From NCBI GenBank assembly GCA_963840095.1, contig CAWIXN010000012.1:62001-126000 (forward strand): a stretch of 64,000 nucleotides of DNA, read 5' to 3'. Position 1 is the stretch's first letter. Each line of letters starts with the position of its first letter. Under the pieces are notes generated by a model. The model had not been told where the DNA came from. It saw nothing but the letters and a program-made list of their open reading frames with translations, and did not search any database. The DNA is from DATBGO01 sp963840095. Its GTDB lineage: Bacteria > Actinomycetota > Actinomycetes > Streptosporangiales > Streptosporangiaceae. The position numbers and the translations under genes were made by a program. Positions 23,596 through 32,294 of this stretch are shown piece after piece.

Positions 23596-25371
23596 TCATT
23601 TAGCATCGGCGTAGCAGCTCACGACCGCGGTTGTCATCGGAAACCGGACTCCTGTCGCGCCGAAGACCATCCGGCCCGCTGCATCGGCAGCCTCGTTGAT
23701 GGCCGCCACGACGGCCTCCGCCAGGGCTTCCTCGCAGTGCACGATCACCTCGTCGTGCTGGAAGAACACCAGGTGCGGACCCCAGGCGCGGGAACCGTAG
23801 GACTGCTGAGGTGATGACGGCGCCACGTTCGGGCTCCCGTTGATCCCGCAAATCGCGGAAAGCCTGCCCCGCAGGCCCGCGAGCAGCACCAGCGCCCAGT
23901 CGGCGGCGCTCGCCTGCACGACAAAATTGCGGGTGAACCGGCCTCTGGCGCGAGCGGCCCGGCCCGCTCCCGGATCCCGTTCTCCATCTGGGTCGCCAGC
24001 CTCCTCGGTCACCGCGCGCCAGGCCGCCGACGGCGGCGGGCAGGAGCGCCCCAGGACCGATCTGACCACACGGCCCTCCTCTCCGGCCCGCGCCGCCATC
24101 TCCACATACCCCGCCGCCTGCGGGAACCGCCTCCTGAGAACGGCCAGCAGCTGTCCCGCCTCACCCCCGGCGCCGCCGTACATCGCGGACAGCAGGGCGA
24201 CCTTGGCTTTGCCGCGGTCCCCGCCGAAGACCCCGGCCAGCGCTTCGTAGAGGTCACCGCTCGCCGCCGCCGCCGCGAAGGCGCGATCCCCTGCGAGGGC
24301 CGCAAGCACCCGCGGTTCAAGCTGCGCAGCGTCCGCCACGACCAGCACCCACCCGGGGTCGGCCACCACAGCGCGGCGCAGGACCCGGGGGATCTGCAGC
24401 GCCCCGCCGCCGCGCGACGCCCAGCGGCCGGACACCACGCCGCCCACTACGTACTCGGGCTTGAACCTGCCGCCGGATACCCAGGTATCCAGCCAGGCCC
24501 AGCCATGCGCGGCATGGAGCCTGGCCAGCTCCTTGTACTCGAGCAGCGGCTTGACCGCGGGGTGGTCGATCCCGCGCAGCACGGAGTACCTGGTGGCGGG
24601 CACCCGGATGCCGTCCGTCGCGAACGCCTTGAGCAGCTGCGCCGGCGAGTCCGGGTTGACGAGGCGGCCGCCGAAGGCTGCCGAGACCTGGGCCGCGAGC
24701 TCGGCCAGCCGGGCCGGGCGCGTTCCGGCCGGCCTCGCCGGCGGGCGGCGACCGAGCAGGCCGGTCAGCAGCTCGTTATGCACGTCGGCGCGCCACGGAA
24801 TCCCCGCATGACTCATCTCAGCGGCCACCAGCCCGCCGGCCGACTCAGCGGCCACCAGGGTGCCGAACCGCTCCGGATGCTTGTCGGCGGCGATCGCCCG
24901 CAGCTGGCTGGCATGCGCAGCGATCACCGCGTCGAGCTCGGCCCGCGGATCGGGGGGCGCCCGCTCTTCTGGCTCGAACAGCGCACCCTGCCCGCGGCCC
25001 GCACCATCCGCGGCACGGTCATCCGCGGCACGGTCATCCGCTATGCCGTCTTCGCGCGCCGCAGGATCGCTGGCCGCATGACCGACAGCCGCCCGGTCGC
25101 GCGCTCCAGCGTCCCGGCCGGCCAGCAGGGCCTCCGCAAGCGCCGCATCGTGACAACGGCCCACCCGGACGCCCGCCCGCAGCAGCGCCGGATAAACCTG
25201 CGCGGTGCTTGACCAGACCCAGCGGATGCCGTCTCCGCCAGCCCGCTCGTACTCCGCGATAGCCATGGGAAGATCAGGCACCTTAACGGGAGGCCCGCGG
25301 CGGCTGCCGTCTGCCCAGAGCTCGCACACCAGCCCCTCCCGGCCAGCCCCCAGGGCGACAGCTACCCGCAC
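23596..25371 (-). CDS. Family-A DNA polymerase, actinobacterial bifunctional 3'-5' exonuclease/polymerase type
   Basis: 591 aa from GTG 25371. The polymerase domain shows motif A as VVADAAQLEPRVLA (DYSQIELR in Pol I), motif B around GKAKVALLSAMYGGAGGEA and motif C as QHDEVIVHC with Asp540. The N-terminal region corresponds to the exonuclease-like domain but with no clear DEDD carboxylates, and it contains a low-complexity Ala/Asp/Arg insert (ADDRAADDRAADG). Proteins of this length, lacking the 5'-3' exonuclease, occur beside full PolA in actinomycetes and are presumed to serve repair. It may be co-transcribed with the broken GNAT gene. Confidence 0.9.
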   Translation of the reverse strand: MRVAVALGAGREGLVCELWADGSRRGPPVKVPDLPMAIAEYERAGGDGIRWVWSSTAQVYPALLRAGVRVGRCHDAALAEALLAGRDAGARDRAAVGHAASDPAAREDGIADDRAADDRAADGAGRGQGALFEPEERAPPDPRAELDAVIAAHASQLRAIAADKHPERFGTLVAAESAGGLVAAEMSHAGIPWRADVHNELLTGLLGRRPPARPAGTRPARLAELAAQVSAAFGGRLVNPDSPAQLLKAFATDGIRVPATRYSVLRGIDHPAVKPLLEYKELARLHAAHGWAWLDTWVSGGRFKPEYVVGGVVSGRWASRGGGALQIPRVLRRAVVADPGWVLVVADAAQLEPRVLAALAGDRAFAAAAASGDLYEALAGVFGGDRGKAKVALLSAMYGGAGGEAGQLLAVLRRRFPQAAGYVEMAARAGEEGRVVRSVLGRSCPPPSAAWRAVTEEAGDPDGERDPGAGRAARARGRFTRNFVVQASAADWALVLLAGLRGRLSAICGINGSPNVAPSSPQQSYGSRAWGPHLVFFQHDEVIVHCEEALAEAVVAAINEAADAAGRMVFGATGVRFPMTTAVVSCYADAK

Positions 25372-25758
25372 AGTTCAGATTGTCGGGCATGGGTCTGACA
25401 CTGCGCGCCGGTTAGCATGCGCGGGGTGCGGGTCGGCGCCGGCGGCCATCGGCATGAAGCCGGGCCGCCAGCGCTGGCCGGGGCGCGCCCTCCTCCCTCC
25501 TCGTCACCACTCATCATCCAGCCGACCGCCTCGCCCAACAGTGCCGGTCGGCCCCGGCCGCCGCCGCGGCCATCCTGAGCCAGCACCGTCCCTCAGGGCC
25601 TCGGGCGCGAAGTCGCCGCGTCCCATCCTGTGCAGCTTGGCGTCCGCGACCGGCGCGTCTGATCCTCACGTCAGTGACGAGTCGGCAGTGGCGGCACTTC
25701 CCGCGGTGGCGTGACCAGGAAGAACCGGCCCGGCGAGGCCGCGTGATTGGATCGGACC
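25372..25758. other. Divergent intergenic region without a recognised gene
   Basis: Lies between the minus-strand polymerase gene and the plus-strand cupin. GC-rich, no convincing start or ribosome-binding site. It should hold both promoters, but I cannot place them. Confidence 0.4.
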
Positions 25759-26226
25759 ATGAGCATGGCCTACGTAGCACAGCCTGAGCAGCAGCAGCAG
25801 CTTGAGTGGCTTGACGACACGACCCTTTCCATACTGTTAGACGGCGCCGCCACCGACGGGAAGCTAACCGTCGGGAGGCTCGACCTGGGCGAGGGCAGCG
25901 CCGCGCCGTATCACATGCACACCCGCGAGGATGAGGTGTTCATGATGATCAAAGGCACCGCATTGATGTGGTGCGGTGACGACGAGGCCGAGCTATCCGA
26001 GGGCGGCATCATCTACCTCCCCAGGAACATCCCGCACGCGTACCGCATCATCTCCCCCAGGGCAGACATGCTGATGATTTGTACGCCCGGCGGAATCGAC
26101 GGCTTCTTCCGCCGGGCCGGACGTGACCGCGCGTCGCCGCGTCCCGAGGCCTTCGAGATCACCCCCCAGCGGCTCGCAGAAGCGGCCGAATTGTTCGGCA
26201 GCACCATCCTCGGCCCGCCCCGCTGA
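25759..26226 (+). CDS. Cupin-domain protein
   Basis: 155 aa with one cupin: PYHMHTREDEVFMMIKGTAL carries cupin motif 1 (two His and a Glu as metal ligands) and LPRNIPHAYRI motif 2. The fold is shared by quercetin dioxygenase-like and other small-molecule oxygenases or isomerases. The N-terminus has a run of four Gln. ATG 25759 or ATG 25765 are both possible starts. It stands alone between divergent and convergent neighbours, so context gives no substrate. Confidence 0.82.
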   Translation: MSMAYVAQPEQQQQLEWLDDTTLSILLDGAATDGKLTVGRLDLGEGSAAPYHMHTREDEVFMMIKGTALMWCGDDEAELSEGGIIYLPRNIPHAYRIISPRADMLMICTPGGIDGFFRRAGRDRASPRPEAFEITPQRLAEAAELFGSTILGPPR

Positions 26227-26463
26227 TACGAGGGGCGCCACCCAATATTTGGCTGCTCAGGCAGCGCTACCAGGGCTACCAGCGCGTGATACAGGACAAT
26301 TGAAACGGCAGCGCCGGTCAGCCATTTTGCCATTGCAAAGTGTTTGCCCGGGACGCGCTTGCACGCCCGGCTAGCTGGTGTCTGGAGCCCGGCCCGGTAG
26401 CCGGGCGGGCCGGGCCCAGACGCTTGGCAGGTCAGGGCGGCGGACTGATCCGGAGGCCGGCGG

Positions 26464-26506
26464 CTCCGCCAGCCTCACCCAGCCTGGCTGCCTGAGGCTG
26501 GCGGAG
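26464..26506. terminator. Terminator overlapping the stop of the DUF5666-like gene
   Basis: CTCCGCCAGCCTCA (26464-26477) pairs perfectly with TGAGGCTGGCGGAG (26493-26506). The minus-strand TGA stop lies inside the stem. Further GC hairpins occupy 26390-26420. Confidence 0.75.
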
Positions 26507-27242
26507 GTCCGGCCAAGCTGCTCCAGGCATGCTCCTGGTAGCCGAACGCATGGCGCCCCTGCCGCAGCAGCGTGAGATCCGTGATCTGGATCGCGGTCGC
26601 GGTGCCGCGGCTGGCCGTCGCCGACAGCGAAGCCTGATTGCCGACCTTGACCGAACCGATCCCGTCACGTTGCGCATCGACGATGGTTGAGCTCGTGATG
26701 GTGTAGGCGTGGGAGTACCCGTCAGCGCTGCGCAGCGTGATTGATGTAGCGGAAACCGCCGTGACTTGGCCATTCTGGAAGTCGACGGTCTGGTAGCCGC
26801 CGCCGGACTTGGCCGTGACGAACTGGCCGTGCAGGGCACCGAACAGCCCGGCCCGGCCGCCGAATCCGGGCCCGGCGAAGCCGTGCAGCGCCCGGCCCGG
26901 CCCGCCCGGGCTCGGAGCGGGGGAAGGGGCAGGCGTCGGTGTTGCAGCCACCGCTTTAGACGCCAACGCCGGCGCGGCTGACTCTGTGGTGGCCAGCGCC
27001 GCACCTGCGCCGCCGAGCAACCCGACGACGGCGATACCCGCGATGACCATGGGACGACGGGACCGCAACCGCGGCCCGCGCGAGGCAAACGAACTGAGCG
27101 GGCCTATCGACCTGACGCTGCGGATCACCTCGGACGCCCACGCGATACCCCGGGGATCAGGATGACCTGGCCGGCCAGGCCCGGGCGAACCCACCGGTCC
27201 GCTGGCGCTGGGCTGATCGTTGCTGGAAGACCCCGCCGACAT
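26475..27242 (-). CDS. Membrane-anchored protein with DUF5666-like beta domain
   Basis: 255 aa from ATG 27242, with GGAG 11 bp upstream. A Ser/Pro/Gly-rich cytoplasmic N-terminus precedes one membrane segment (MVIAGIAVVGLLGGAGAALA), then a Pro/Ala linker and an extracellular repeat-like domain: GQFVTAKSGGGYQTVDFQNG followed by VTAVSATSITLRSADGYSHA. That alternation of short beta strands is seen in DUF5666-type OB-like domains. The hydrophobic segment could be an uncleaved signal anchor. Function unknown; a role at the cell surface is inferred. Confidence 0.7.
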   Translation of the reverse strand: MSAGSSSNDQPSASGPVGSPGPGRPGHPDPRGIAWASEVIRSVRSIGPLSSFASRGPRLRSRRPMVIAGIAVVGLLGGAGAALATTESAAPALASKAVAATPTPAPSPAPSPGGPGRALHGFAGPGFGGRAGLFGALHGQFVTAKSGGGYQTVDFQNGQVTAVSATSITLRSADGYSHAYTITSSTIVDAQRDGIGSVKVGNQASLSATASRGTATAIQITDLTLLRQGRHAFGYQEHAWSSLAGPPPASGSQAG

Positions 27243-27597
27243 CGTGACGAATGCTCCTTCCTGGCACCTGGCTCCGAAGGCCTCAGCAGGAAGATTCCCG
27301 TTCTTACCTGAAAGTAGGCTGAACCGGAGCACAGATCCAGCTCCGACATTGTCGCCCAGCCGGGGAGCGCACGTATTCCATTCCGCGTTTCCCGGCCTGA
27401 GCGCAGCTCCGGCTGACGTTCAGCGTCCAGCCGATCGGCCAGGCTCACGATGTCCCCGAGGCCGAGTTCCTGGCCAGGGATCGGTGGATGCACGGCTGCG
27501 GGACCATGCATCCACCGATGTTTCCCCCGGGCCGGACAGCCAGCGATCTAGCGGTCTCACCACGCGAGCCGCCCAGCCGGCCGACCGGGTCTCCAGG
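27243..27597. other. Intergenic region with a strong hairpin
   Basis: ATCGGTGGATGCA (27480-27492) pairs perfectly with TGCATCCACCGAT (27507-27519), followed on the plus strand by TTTCCCCC. It is located downstream of the minus-strand gene ending at 27598 and is likely its terminator. No gene seen. Confidence 0.6.
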
Positions 27598-28014
27598 TCA
27601 GATGCCGCCCTCGGTGGACAGGCCGCCATTCGGCCAGGCAGCGGTGTCGCTGGTATGGCCATAGTGGCCGCTGGGCAGATGCGGTGTGAACCGGTGCGCG
27701 GCCTGGCCCGGCAATTCGCTTGAGGCCCATCCGGCCAGCTCGGCCGCTATGGACGTGGGACCACTGCGGCCACCGCCCTCCTGCGGGCGGCTGGCTCGCG
27801 GCGAGCTTCCGGCTGCCGCGCCCAGGGCGTTCTGCCGTTTCTGCCTCGGCATTGCATGGCTCCCGGCCACCCGGCCGTTGCGGGCCCGGCCGGACGACAT
27901 CCGCTCGTCCTGACCGGTGAAGAACGGGTCAGGTTCCGGGCCCTCGTCCAGGTAGGAGGCGGGCTCGTGCCGTGACCGGAAGGCCAGCAGGTCAGCGTCA
28001 CCCGGGACGGCCAT
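27598..28014 (-). CDS. Hypothetical protein translationally coupled to the repeat protein
   Basis: 138 aa, start ATG 28014 overlapping the TGA of the upstream gene (TGATG), so the two are probably co-translated. The N-terminus DADLLAFRSRHEPASYLDEG is acidic and patterned; the rest is Arg/Gly/Ser-rich and likely disordered. No signal peptide, membrane segment or known motif. It is not recognised; the coupling says it works with, or is regulated together with, the preceding protein. Confidence 0.5.
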   Translation of the reverse strand: MAVPGDADLLAFRSRHEPASYLDEGPEPDPFFTGQDERMSSGRARNGRVAGSHAMPRQKRQNALGAAAGSSPRASRPQEGGGRSGPTSIAAELAGWASSELPGQAAHRFTPHLPSGHYGHTSDTAAWPNGGLSTEGGI

Positions 28015-28709
28015 CAGGCCGGCCTCGACGGGGTAGCGTGCGATCCGGAGGGCGGGTCGAGCGCACTTCGGTGGTCGAGCGCGCTTCCGGTATCCAGCTC
28101 GCCTCCGTGGTCCAGCGCGCTTCCGTGGTCCAGCGCGCTTCCGTGGTCCAGCGCGCTTCCGTGGTCCAGCGCGCTTCCGTGGTCCAGCGCGCCACCGGGC
28201 TCTCGTGACCGGGCAGATTCTCTGCTGCCATGCTCGAGCGGGCTCAGGCCGCGCGGAGCCGACGGGCGGCCAGCCGACCTTGCCTGCTCACGGTTGCCCC
28301 GCGACCGCTCGGACCTCGATTGATCCTTGGACCTGGCCCGCTTCGCCGAGATCGGCTGTGGCTGAGCGGGAACGTGGAGCCGGCCGTTCCCGACGGCTTG
28401 ATCGACGTCAGTTATCGCTGACGCGCCGTCCCTGGCCGCCCCGGCATCTGCCTGGACTGGTCCTGCGGCGCCCGGGCGGACGCCATCATGCCCGTCGAGT
28501 AGCGCGGCCAGGTGCTCGGCCTCCTCAGCGGCCACGCCGAACACGACTCGGGGCTGGCCCCATGGCTCCTCAAGCGAGTAGCCCACATAACTCGAGATGG
28601 GCGGCATCGGCTCTGCGCCGAGGCCGTATAACGTCCGGTAGCGATCCCAGGCCCGTTCCAGCGCCGCCGCTGCTCGCTGTGCCCGCAAGACCAAATCTGG
28701 ATCACGCAT
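28014..28709 (-). CDS. Conserved hypothetical protein with C-terminal ALDHGS repeats
   Basis: 231 aa from ATG 28709. The N-terminal 75 residues (DLVLRAQRAAAALERAWDRY, then SSYVGYSLEEPWGQPRVVFG and AAEEAEHLAALLDGHD) look like a compact folded domain similar to uncharacterised actinomycete proteins. It is followed by a basic Ser/Arg-rich linker and an array of hexapeptides GSALDH encoded by 18-bp repeats. No signal peptide or membrane segment. Copy number of the repeat likely varies among strains. Function not recognised; tryptophan and Gly-Tyr in the folded part are conserved-looking. Start choice: the frame is open upstream, but sequence quality drops before MRDPD. Confidence 0.65.
   Translation of the reverse strand: MRDPDLVLRAQRAAAALERAWDRYRTLYGLGAEPMPPISSYVGYSLEEPWGQPRVVFGVAAEEAEHLAALLDGHDGVRPGAAGPVQADAGAARDGASAITDVDQAVGNGRLHVPAQPQPISAKRARSKDQSRSERSRGNREQARSAGRPSAPRGLSPLEHGSRESARSREPGGALDHGSALDHGSALDHGSALDHGSALDHGGELDTGSALDHRSALDPPSGSHATPSRPA
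28107..28196 (-). repeat. 18-bp coding tandem repeat, five units
   Basis: GTGGTCCAGCGCGCTTCC on the plus strand repeats at 28107, 28125, 28143, 28161 and 28179, with degenerate units back to about 28041. Four are identical, implying recent expansion. It encodes the GSALDH hexapeptide. Confidence 0.95.
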
Positions 28710-29339
28710 CGTGCGATCCTCCCCTCGAAGCGACGGCTCGCCCCGCCCGGCTGGCGGGCCCCCGGAGCGCGCACACCTCGCCGCGGCTGCTGCGCGAGCA
28801 GCGCCCGGCCTGACGGTGCCTGGTGCGCGGACACCTTGTCTGCCGCCGCCTAAAATCCCCCGCGGTGGCATGGCGACCAGTATTGCGGAGCACGTGCCCG
28901 AGCAGGCGGAATTACCAAAAGTTGTGGTGAGGTTACATCGGGTAGCTAGATAGGAGCGGCCGACTGCCGCGTACACATCCGGGCCGGACGCTCCGTGCGG
29001 GACGCTCGGTTCCCTTGATCGCGGCCGGATCTGCGACCGGTTACATCGCGGTCGGCTGGACCGCGAACGCGACCCGGCCGCGCCGCCGTAGCCTGGCCCG
29101 GGCCGACCTTTCAGCTTCCCTGTGATAGATCATCTCTGACATCGGGAGGCCGGATCGACCCCGGCTATGTCCGCCTGGACTGCGCCTTCGCGGGCGCGCC
29201 CGGTGTGAACGATGCCCCAACGCGGCGCATTCTGGCCGCCGGGGCCGACCCCCCCTTGCTCCCTGCACTTGGCCGCGCCTGCGCACGTCAGTGTGCGCCT
29301 GCATCCCCGGCACGGTTAGCGCCAGGGAGCGGCCACGTG
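28710..29339. other. Intergenic region between the repeat protein and bldC
   Basis: No recognisable gene on either strand. The first part is the promoter region of the minus-strand repeat protein. A small hairpin (GCGCAC, GTGCGC, near 29283) and the 3' flank of bldC are the only structures noted. Confidence 0.5.
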
Positions 29340-29543
29340 TCACTCCGAACGCTGCTGCGGGATACCCGCCAGCAGGGCTCGAACCTCTGTCTCCCGGTAT
29401 CGGCGGTGGCCGCCGAGGGTACGGATCGACGTCAGCTTCCCGGCTTTGGCCCACCGCGTGACGGTCTTCGGGTCAACCCGGAACATCGTTGCGACCTCCG
29501 CTGGGGTGAGCAGCGGTTCGGCCTCTGGTGTACGTGCAGACAT
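29340..29543 (-). CDS. bldC: BldC, MerR-like developmental transcription factor
   Basis: 67 aa, essentially identical to Streptomyces BldC: LLTPAEVATMFRVDPKTVTR followed by WAKAGKLTSIRTLGGHRRYR, the helix-turn-helix plus wing. In Streptomyces it holds back development by binding direct repeats and repressing sporulation genes. ATG 29543 has GGAGGAG upstream. The next minus-strand gene upstream is its conserved neighbour of unknown function, and vdh lies beyond, the same order as in Streptomyces. Confidence 0.97.
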   Translation of the reverse strand: MSARTPEAEPLLTPAEVATMFRVDPKTVTRWAKAGKLTSIRTLGGHRRYRETEVRALLAGIPQQRSE

Positions 29544-29629
29544 AATTACGGCCTCTCCTCCTGGACCGGTACTGCGATCCTGCGTGTGTTGCTGTGCTGG
29601 CTCCTCGCGGAGCCTGCCGTGGATGTCCC

Positions 29630-29651
29630 ATATGGTCTACTCAGACCATAT
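29630..29651. promoter_or_regulatory. Operator-like inverted repeat upstream of bldC
   Basis: ATATGGTCT and AGACCATAT form perfect 9-bp arms around ACTC, about 90 bp before the bldC start in a relatively AT-rich segment. It could be a protein-binding site or the promoter-proximal hairpin of the bldC leader. Confidence 0.5.
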
Positions 29652-29733
29652 TGCCATCACCAGCCGTGACAAGTCGACCACCAGGAGCAAAGTTTCTGTT
29701 GTGAGTTGCCCTGTTGCTCCACTGATCTGAGTC

Positions 29734-29763
29734 ACGCTGCGTGATTCTAGCGACACGCAGCGT
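29734..29763. terminator. Hairpin after the bldC-linked unknown gene
   Basis: ACGCTGCGTG pairs perfectly with CACGCAGCGT around a 10-nt loop, 40 bp downstream of the minus-strand stop at 29803. It separates that gene from bldC. Confidence 0.65.
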
Positions 29764-29802
29764 CGCAACGGGCGGATTCGGAAAAGTCATCCCCGCCTCC
29801 CC

Positions 29803-30744
29803 TCAGCTCCCCAGCTGAATCGCTTCCAGTTCCCGCCATCTAGCGCGCAGCCGCTTGTACAAAGCGGTCGCCAGTTCGTACTCCCGGCCGGCCAGAGCAG
29901 TGATCGCCGCGGCTACCTCAGCTACGGACTGGTCGGCACGCAGCGCATCATCGTCGAGCAACTGCACCAGTCCCCCGTAGTCAAGCTCCACCAGCGAATG
30001 CGGATGGAACTCCTCAAGCCAGCGGCCGACCTCTTCGAGTTCGCCGCTGACCCGGATCATCGCTACCGTAGCTGGCGCACCACCCCCCTGACCTGGATCG
30101 ACGCTAACGCTCCGCGGCCTAGGCGCCGATGCGCGACGGATCGCGGCGAGAGCACGCGCCACTCGCCGGCGCGCCTGGGCCATGGTGGTCGCATAGATGA
30201 GCGTGCGGGTGCCTGAGGCAGTAGCCGGCCCCTTGCGATCCCGGTCGGTCGCCGAGCCGAGCACCAGCCACCGCTCGGCCGGTGCGAAGGGGACCAGCCA
30301 CGGCAGCGGCACGGACCACGTACTGCTCTGGATGTAGACGCGCGGTGCCGCGTCCTTCCGCTCCCACCGAACGAAGTCCTCGGCCGCCTGCTCCGCCTGC
30401 CCGGGCGCGAAGGCGTCCGCGAGCAACGGCCCCGCCGTGGCCCGCAGGCGCCCGAGCGCTAGCCAGGAACGCAGCCGCGTCTGCCATGGGCACACGTACG
30501 TGATCCCATCTGCCCACCGCACGTAGGCGTGATGACTCTCCTGAGCAGGAGCAACAATCGGAGGCAGCGCGATAATCCTGCGCAGCGCCTCAGCGCGCTC
30601 TGCTTCAAGCGCGGCTGCCCGGCGCGGCCGGTTCGCCGCCGCGGCATAGGCCTCCCAGCGTGAGCGCTCCGCCGGGCCGAAGGCCGAAAGCGGCTCGTAA
30701 ACACGCAGAAAGGCAGCGCACGGAAGCATGATCAATCGTGACAC
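29803..30744 (-). CDS. Conserved hypothetical protein of the bldC-vdh neighbourhood
   Basis: 313 aa from GTG 30744, chosen because AAGGAG lies nine bases upstream; ATG 30729 is an alternative. Features: LRVYEPLSAFGPAERSRWEA near the N-terminus, a central WERKDAAPRVYIQSSTWSVP segment with WLVPFAPAERWLVLG, and a C-terminal acidic helix region ending WRELEAIQLG. No membrane segment. A gene of this size and position occurs between bldC and vdh in Streptomyces, so synteny is conserved, but I know of no function. It is divergent from vdh. Confidence 0.8.
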   Translation of the reverse strand: MSRLIMLPCAAFLRVYEPLSAFGPAERSRWEAYAAAANRPRRAAALEAERAEALRRIIALPPIVAPAQESHHAYVRWADGITYVCPWQTRLRSWLALGRLRATAGPLLADAFAPGQAEQAAEDFVRWERKDAAPRVYIQSSTWSVPLPWLVPFAPAERWLVLGSATDRDRKGPATASGTRTLIYATTMAQARRRVARALAAIRRASAPRPRSVSVDPGQGGGAPATVAMIRVSGELEEVGRWLEEFHPHSLVELDYGGLVQLLDDDALRADQSVAEVAAAITALAGREYELATALYKRLRARWRELEAIQLGS

Positions 30745-30760
30745 GCGGCAGCGCTCCTTA

Positions 30761-30816
30761 GAACCCCCCGAGCTCGGGGGGTTCTCAGGAGCAGCTCGGG
30801 GGGTTCTCAGGAGCAG
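30761..30816. repeat. 24-bp perfect palindrome followed by a 22-bp duplication
   Basis: GAACCCCCCGAG is followed directly by its reverse complement (30761-30784). The right arm belongs to a 22-bp unit beginning CTCGGGGGGTTCTCAGGAGC, tandemly duplicated at 30773-30816. It lies between two divergent genes and immediately upstream of the ribosome-binding site of the unknown gene, so its hairpin would be in that mRNA leader. Confidence 0.8.
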
Positions 30817-30938
30817 CTCGGGGAGATGAAGGGCTCGGGGAGATGGCGAGAGCAGGCTCCCTGCCTGCCGGCCCGGCATACGCTGGTCCCTGACCCCGCA
30901 TCAACGGGGATGCGGGCACTGAGCCGGGAGCCGCCGCC

Positions 30939-32078
30939 GTGACCACTGTGTTTGGGACAGCCGACAAGGCCATCGTCGGTGCCGAAGACGAGATAACTCA
31001 TCTGCCGGCCGCCAGCCAGCCTGTCCAGAACGGACACGAGCAGGTCGTGTTCTGCCAGGATGCCCCGACCGGGCTGCGCGCTATCATCGCGATCTACTCG
31101 ACCGCCCTGGGGCCCTCGCTAGGCGGGACCCGTTTCTATCCCTACCCGAGCGAGGACGCCGCGCTCGCCGATGTGCTCAACCTCTCCCGGGCGATGGCGT
31201 ACAAGAACGCGCTCGCCGGCCTCGACCTCGGCGGCGGCAAGGCCGTCATCATCGGGGACCCCGCCCGGCTGAAGTCCGAGGCCCTGCTCCGGGCGTACGG
31301 CAGGTTCGTGCAGTCCCTGAGCGGCCGCTACATCACTGCCTGCGACGTCGGCACTTACAGCGAGGACATGGACATCGTGGCGCGCGAGTGCCGCCACGTG
31401 ACCGGCAGGTCGGTTCCGCACGGCGGATCAGGTGACTCCTCCGTGCTGACCGCGTTCGGCGTCTTCCAGGGCATGCGCGCGGCCGCCGAGCACACCTGGG
31501 GCACCGCCGGGCTGGACGGGCGCCGGGTCGGCGTGGAGGGGGTCGGCAAGGTCGGGCGGCACCTGGTCCCGCATCTGGTGCAAGCAGGCGCGCGGGTGGT
31601 CATCTGCGACGTGAGCCCGGCCGCCATCGAGCAGGTGCGGGCGGCCAACCCCGCTGTCGACGCCGTGGCTGGCCGGGAGGAGCTCCTCACCGCCGACATC
31701 GACGTCTACTCGCCGTGTGCGCTGGGCGGCGCGATCAACGACGAGACCGTCGGGATGCTGAACGCGCGGATCGTCTGCGGCGGCGCCAATAACCAGCTGG
31801 CGCACCCCGGCCTGGAGAAGCTGCTTGCCGACCGTGGCATCGTTTACGCGCCTGACTACCTGGTGAACGCCGGCGGGGTGATCCAGGTCGCGGACGAATT
31901 CGACGGCTTCAACTTCGAGCGGGCGAAGGGGCGCGCCGAGCAGATCTTCGCTACCACCAAGAAGATCCTCGCCAGCGCGGATGAGGAAGGAGTGCCCCCG
32001 GCGGTCGCCGCCGACCGGCTGGCCGAGCGGCGGATGTCCGAGGTGGGGCGCCTCCGGGGAATCTGGCTGGGCAGCTGA
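30939..32078 (+). CDS. vdh: Valine/leucine-type amino-acid dehydrogenase
   Basis: 379 aa Glu/Leu/Phe/Val dehydrogenase; NAD-dependent oxidative deamination of branched-chain L-amino acids to 2-oxoacids. LGGTRFYPYPSEDAALADVL, YKNALAGLDLGGGKAVIIGD (catalytic Lys), the Rossmann dinucleotide fold GVEGVGKVGRHLVPHL and GGANNQLAHP are all typical. Start GTG 30939 follows a GGGAG. Placement beside the bldC block matches Streptomyces vdh. The 2-oxoacid dehydrogenase operon 10 kb downstream can take its products. Confidence 0.93.
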   Translation: MTTVFGTADKAIVGAEDEITHLPAASQPVQNGHEQVVFCQDAPTGLRAIIAIYSTALGPSLGGTRFYPYPSEDAALADVLNLSRAMAYKNALAGLDLGGGKAVIIGDPARLKSEALLRAYGRFVQSLSGRYITACDVGTYSEDMDIVARECRHVTGRSVPHGGSGDSSVLTAFGVFQGMRAAAEHTWGTAGLDGRRVGVEGVGKVGRHLVPHLVQAGARVVICDVSPAAIEQVRAANPAVDAVAGREELLTADIDVYSPCALGGAINDETVGMLNARIVCGGANNQLAHPGLEKLLADRGIVYAPDYLVNAGGVIQVADEFDGFNFERAKGRAEQIFATTKKILASADEEGVPPAVAADRLAERRMSEVGRLRGIWLGS

Positions 32079-32294
32079 GCAAGGCCTTCAGCGGTGCCCG
32101 GAGGCGCTTGCTGCGCAAAGCAGGTACGGTTGTCTATGTACGCCAGGCTGAAGCGCGTTGCCGTCCCGGCGGTGGAAGGGCAGCGGGTCAGTCTGTCGCG
32201 CAGGAAAGCCCGCAAGCATCAGCGCGGTGAGAGCAAGACTCAGTGCGGTGACCAGGGGCCCCGCGGGCCCCGTACGTTCGAGGGGGTCGAGCCA

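Noticed and set aside
28107..28196. CRISPR-like array
   Set aside because: The 18-bp units are contiguous without unique spacers, in frame within a gene; the other arrays are likewise simple tandem repeats.
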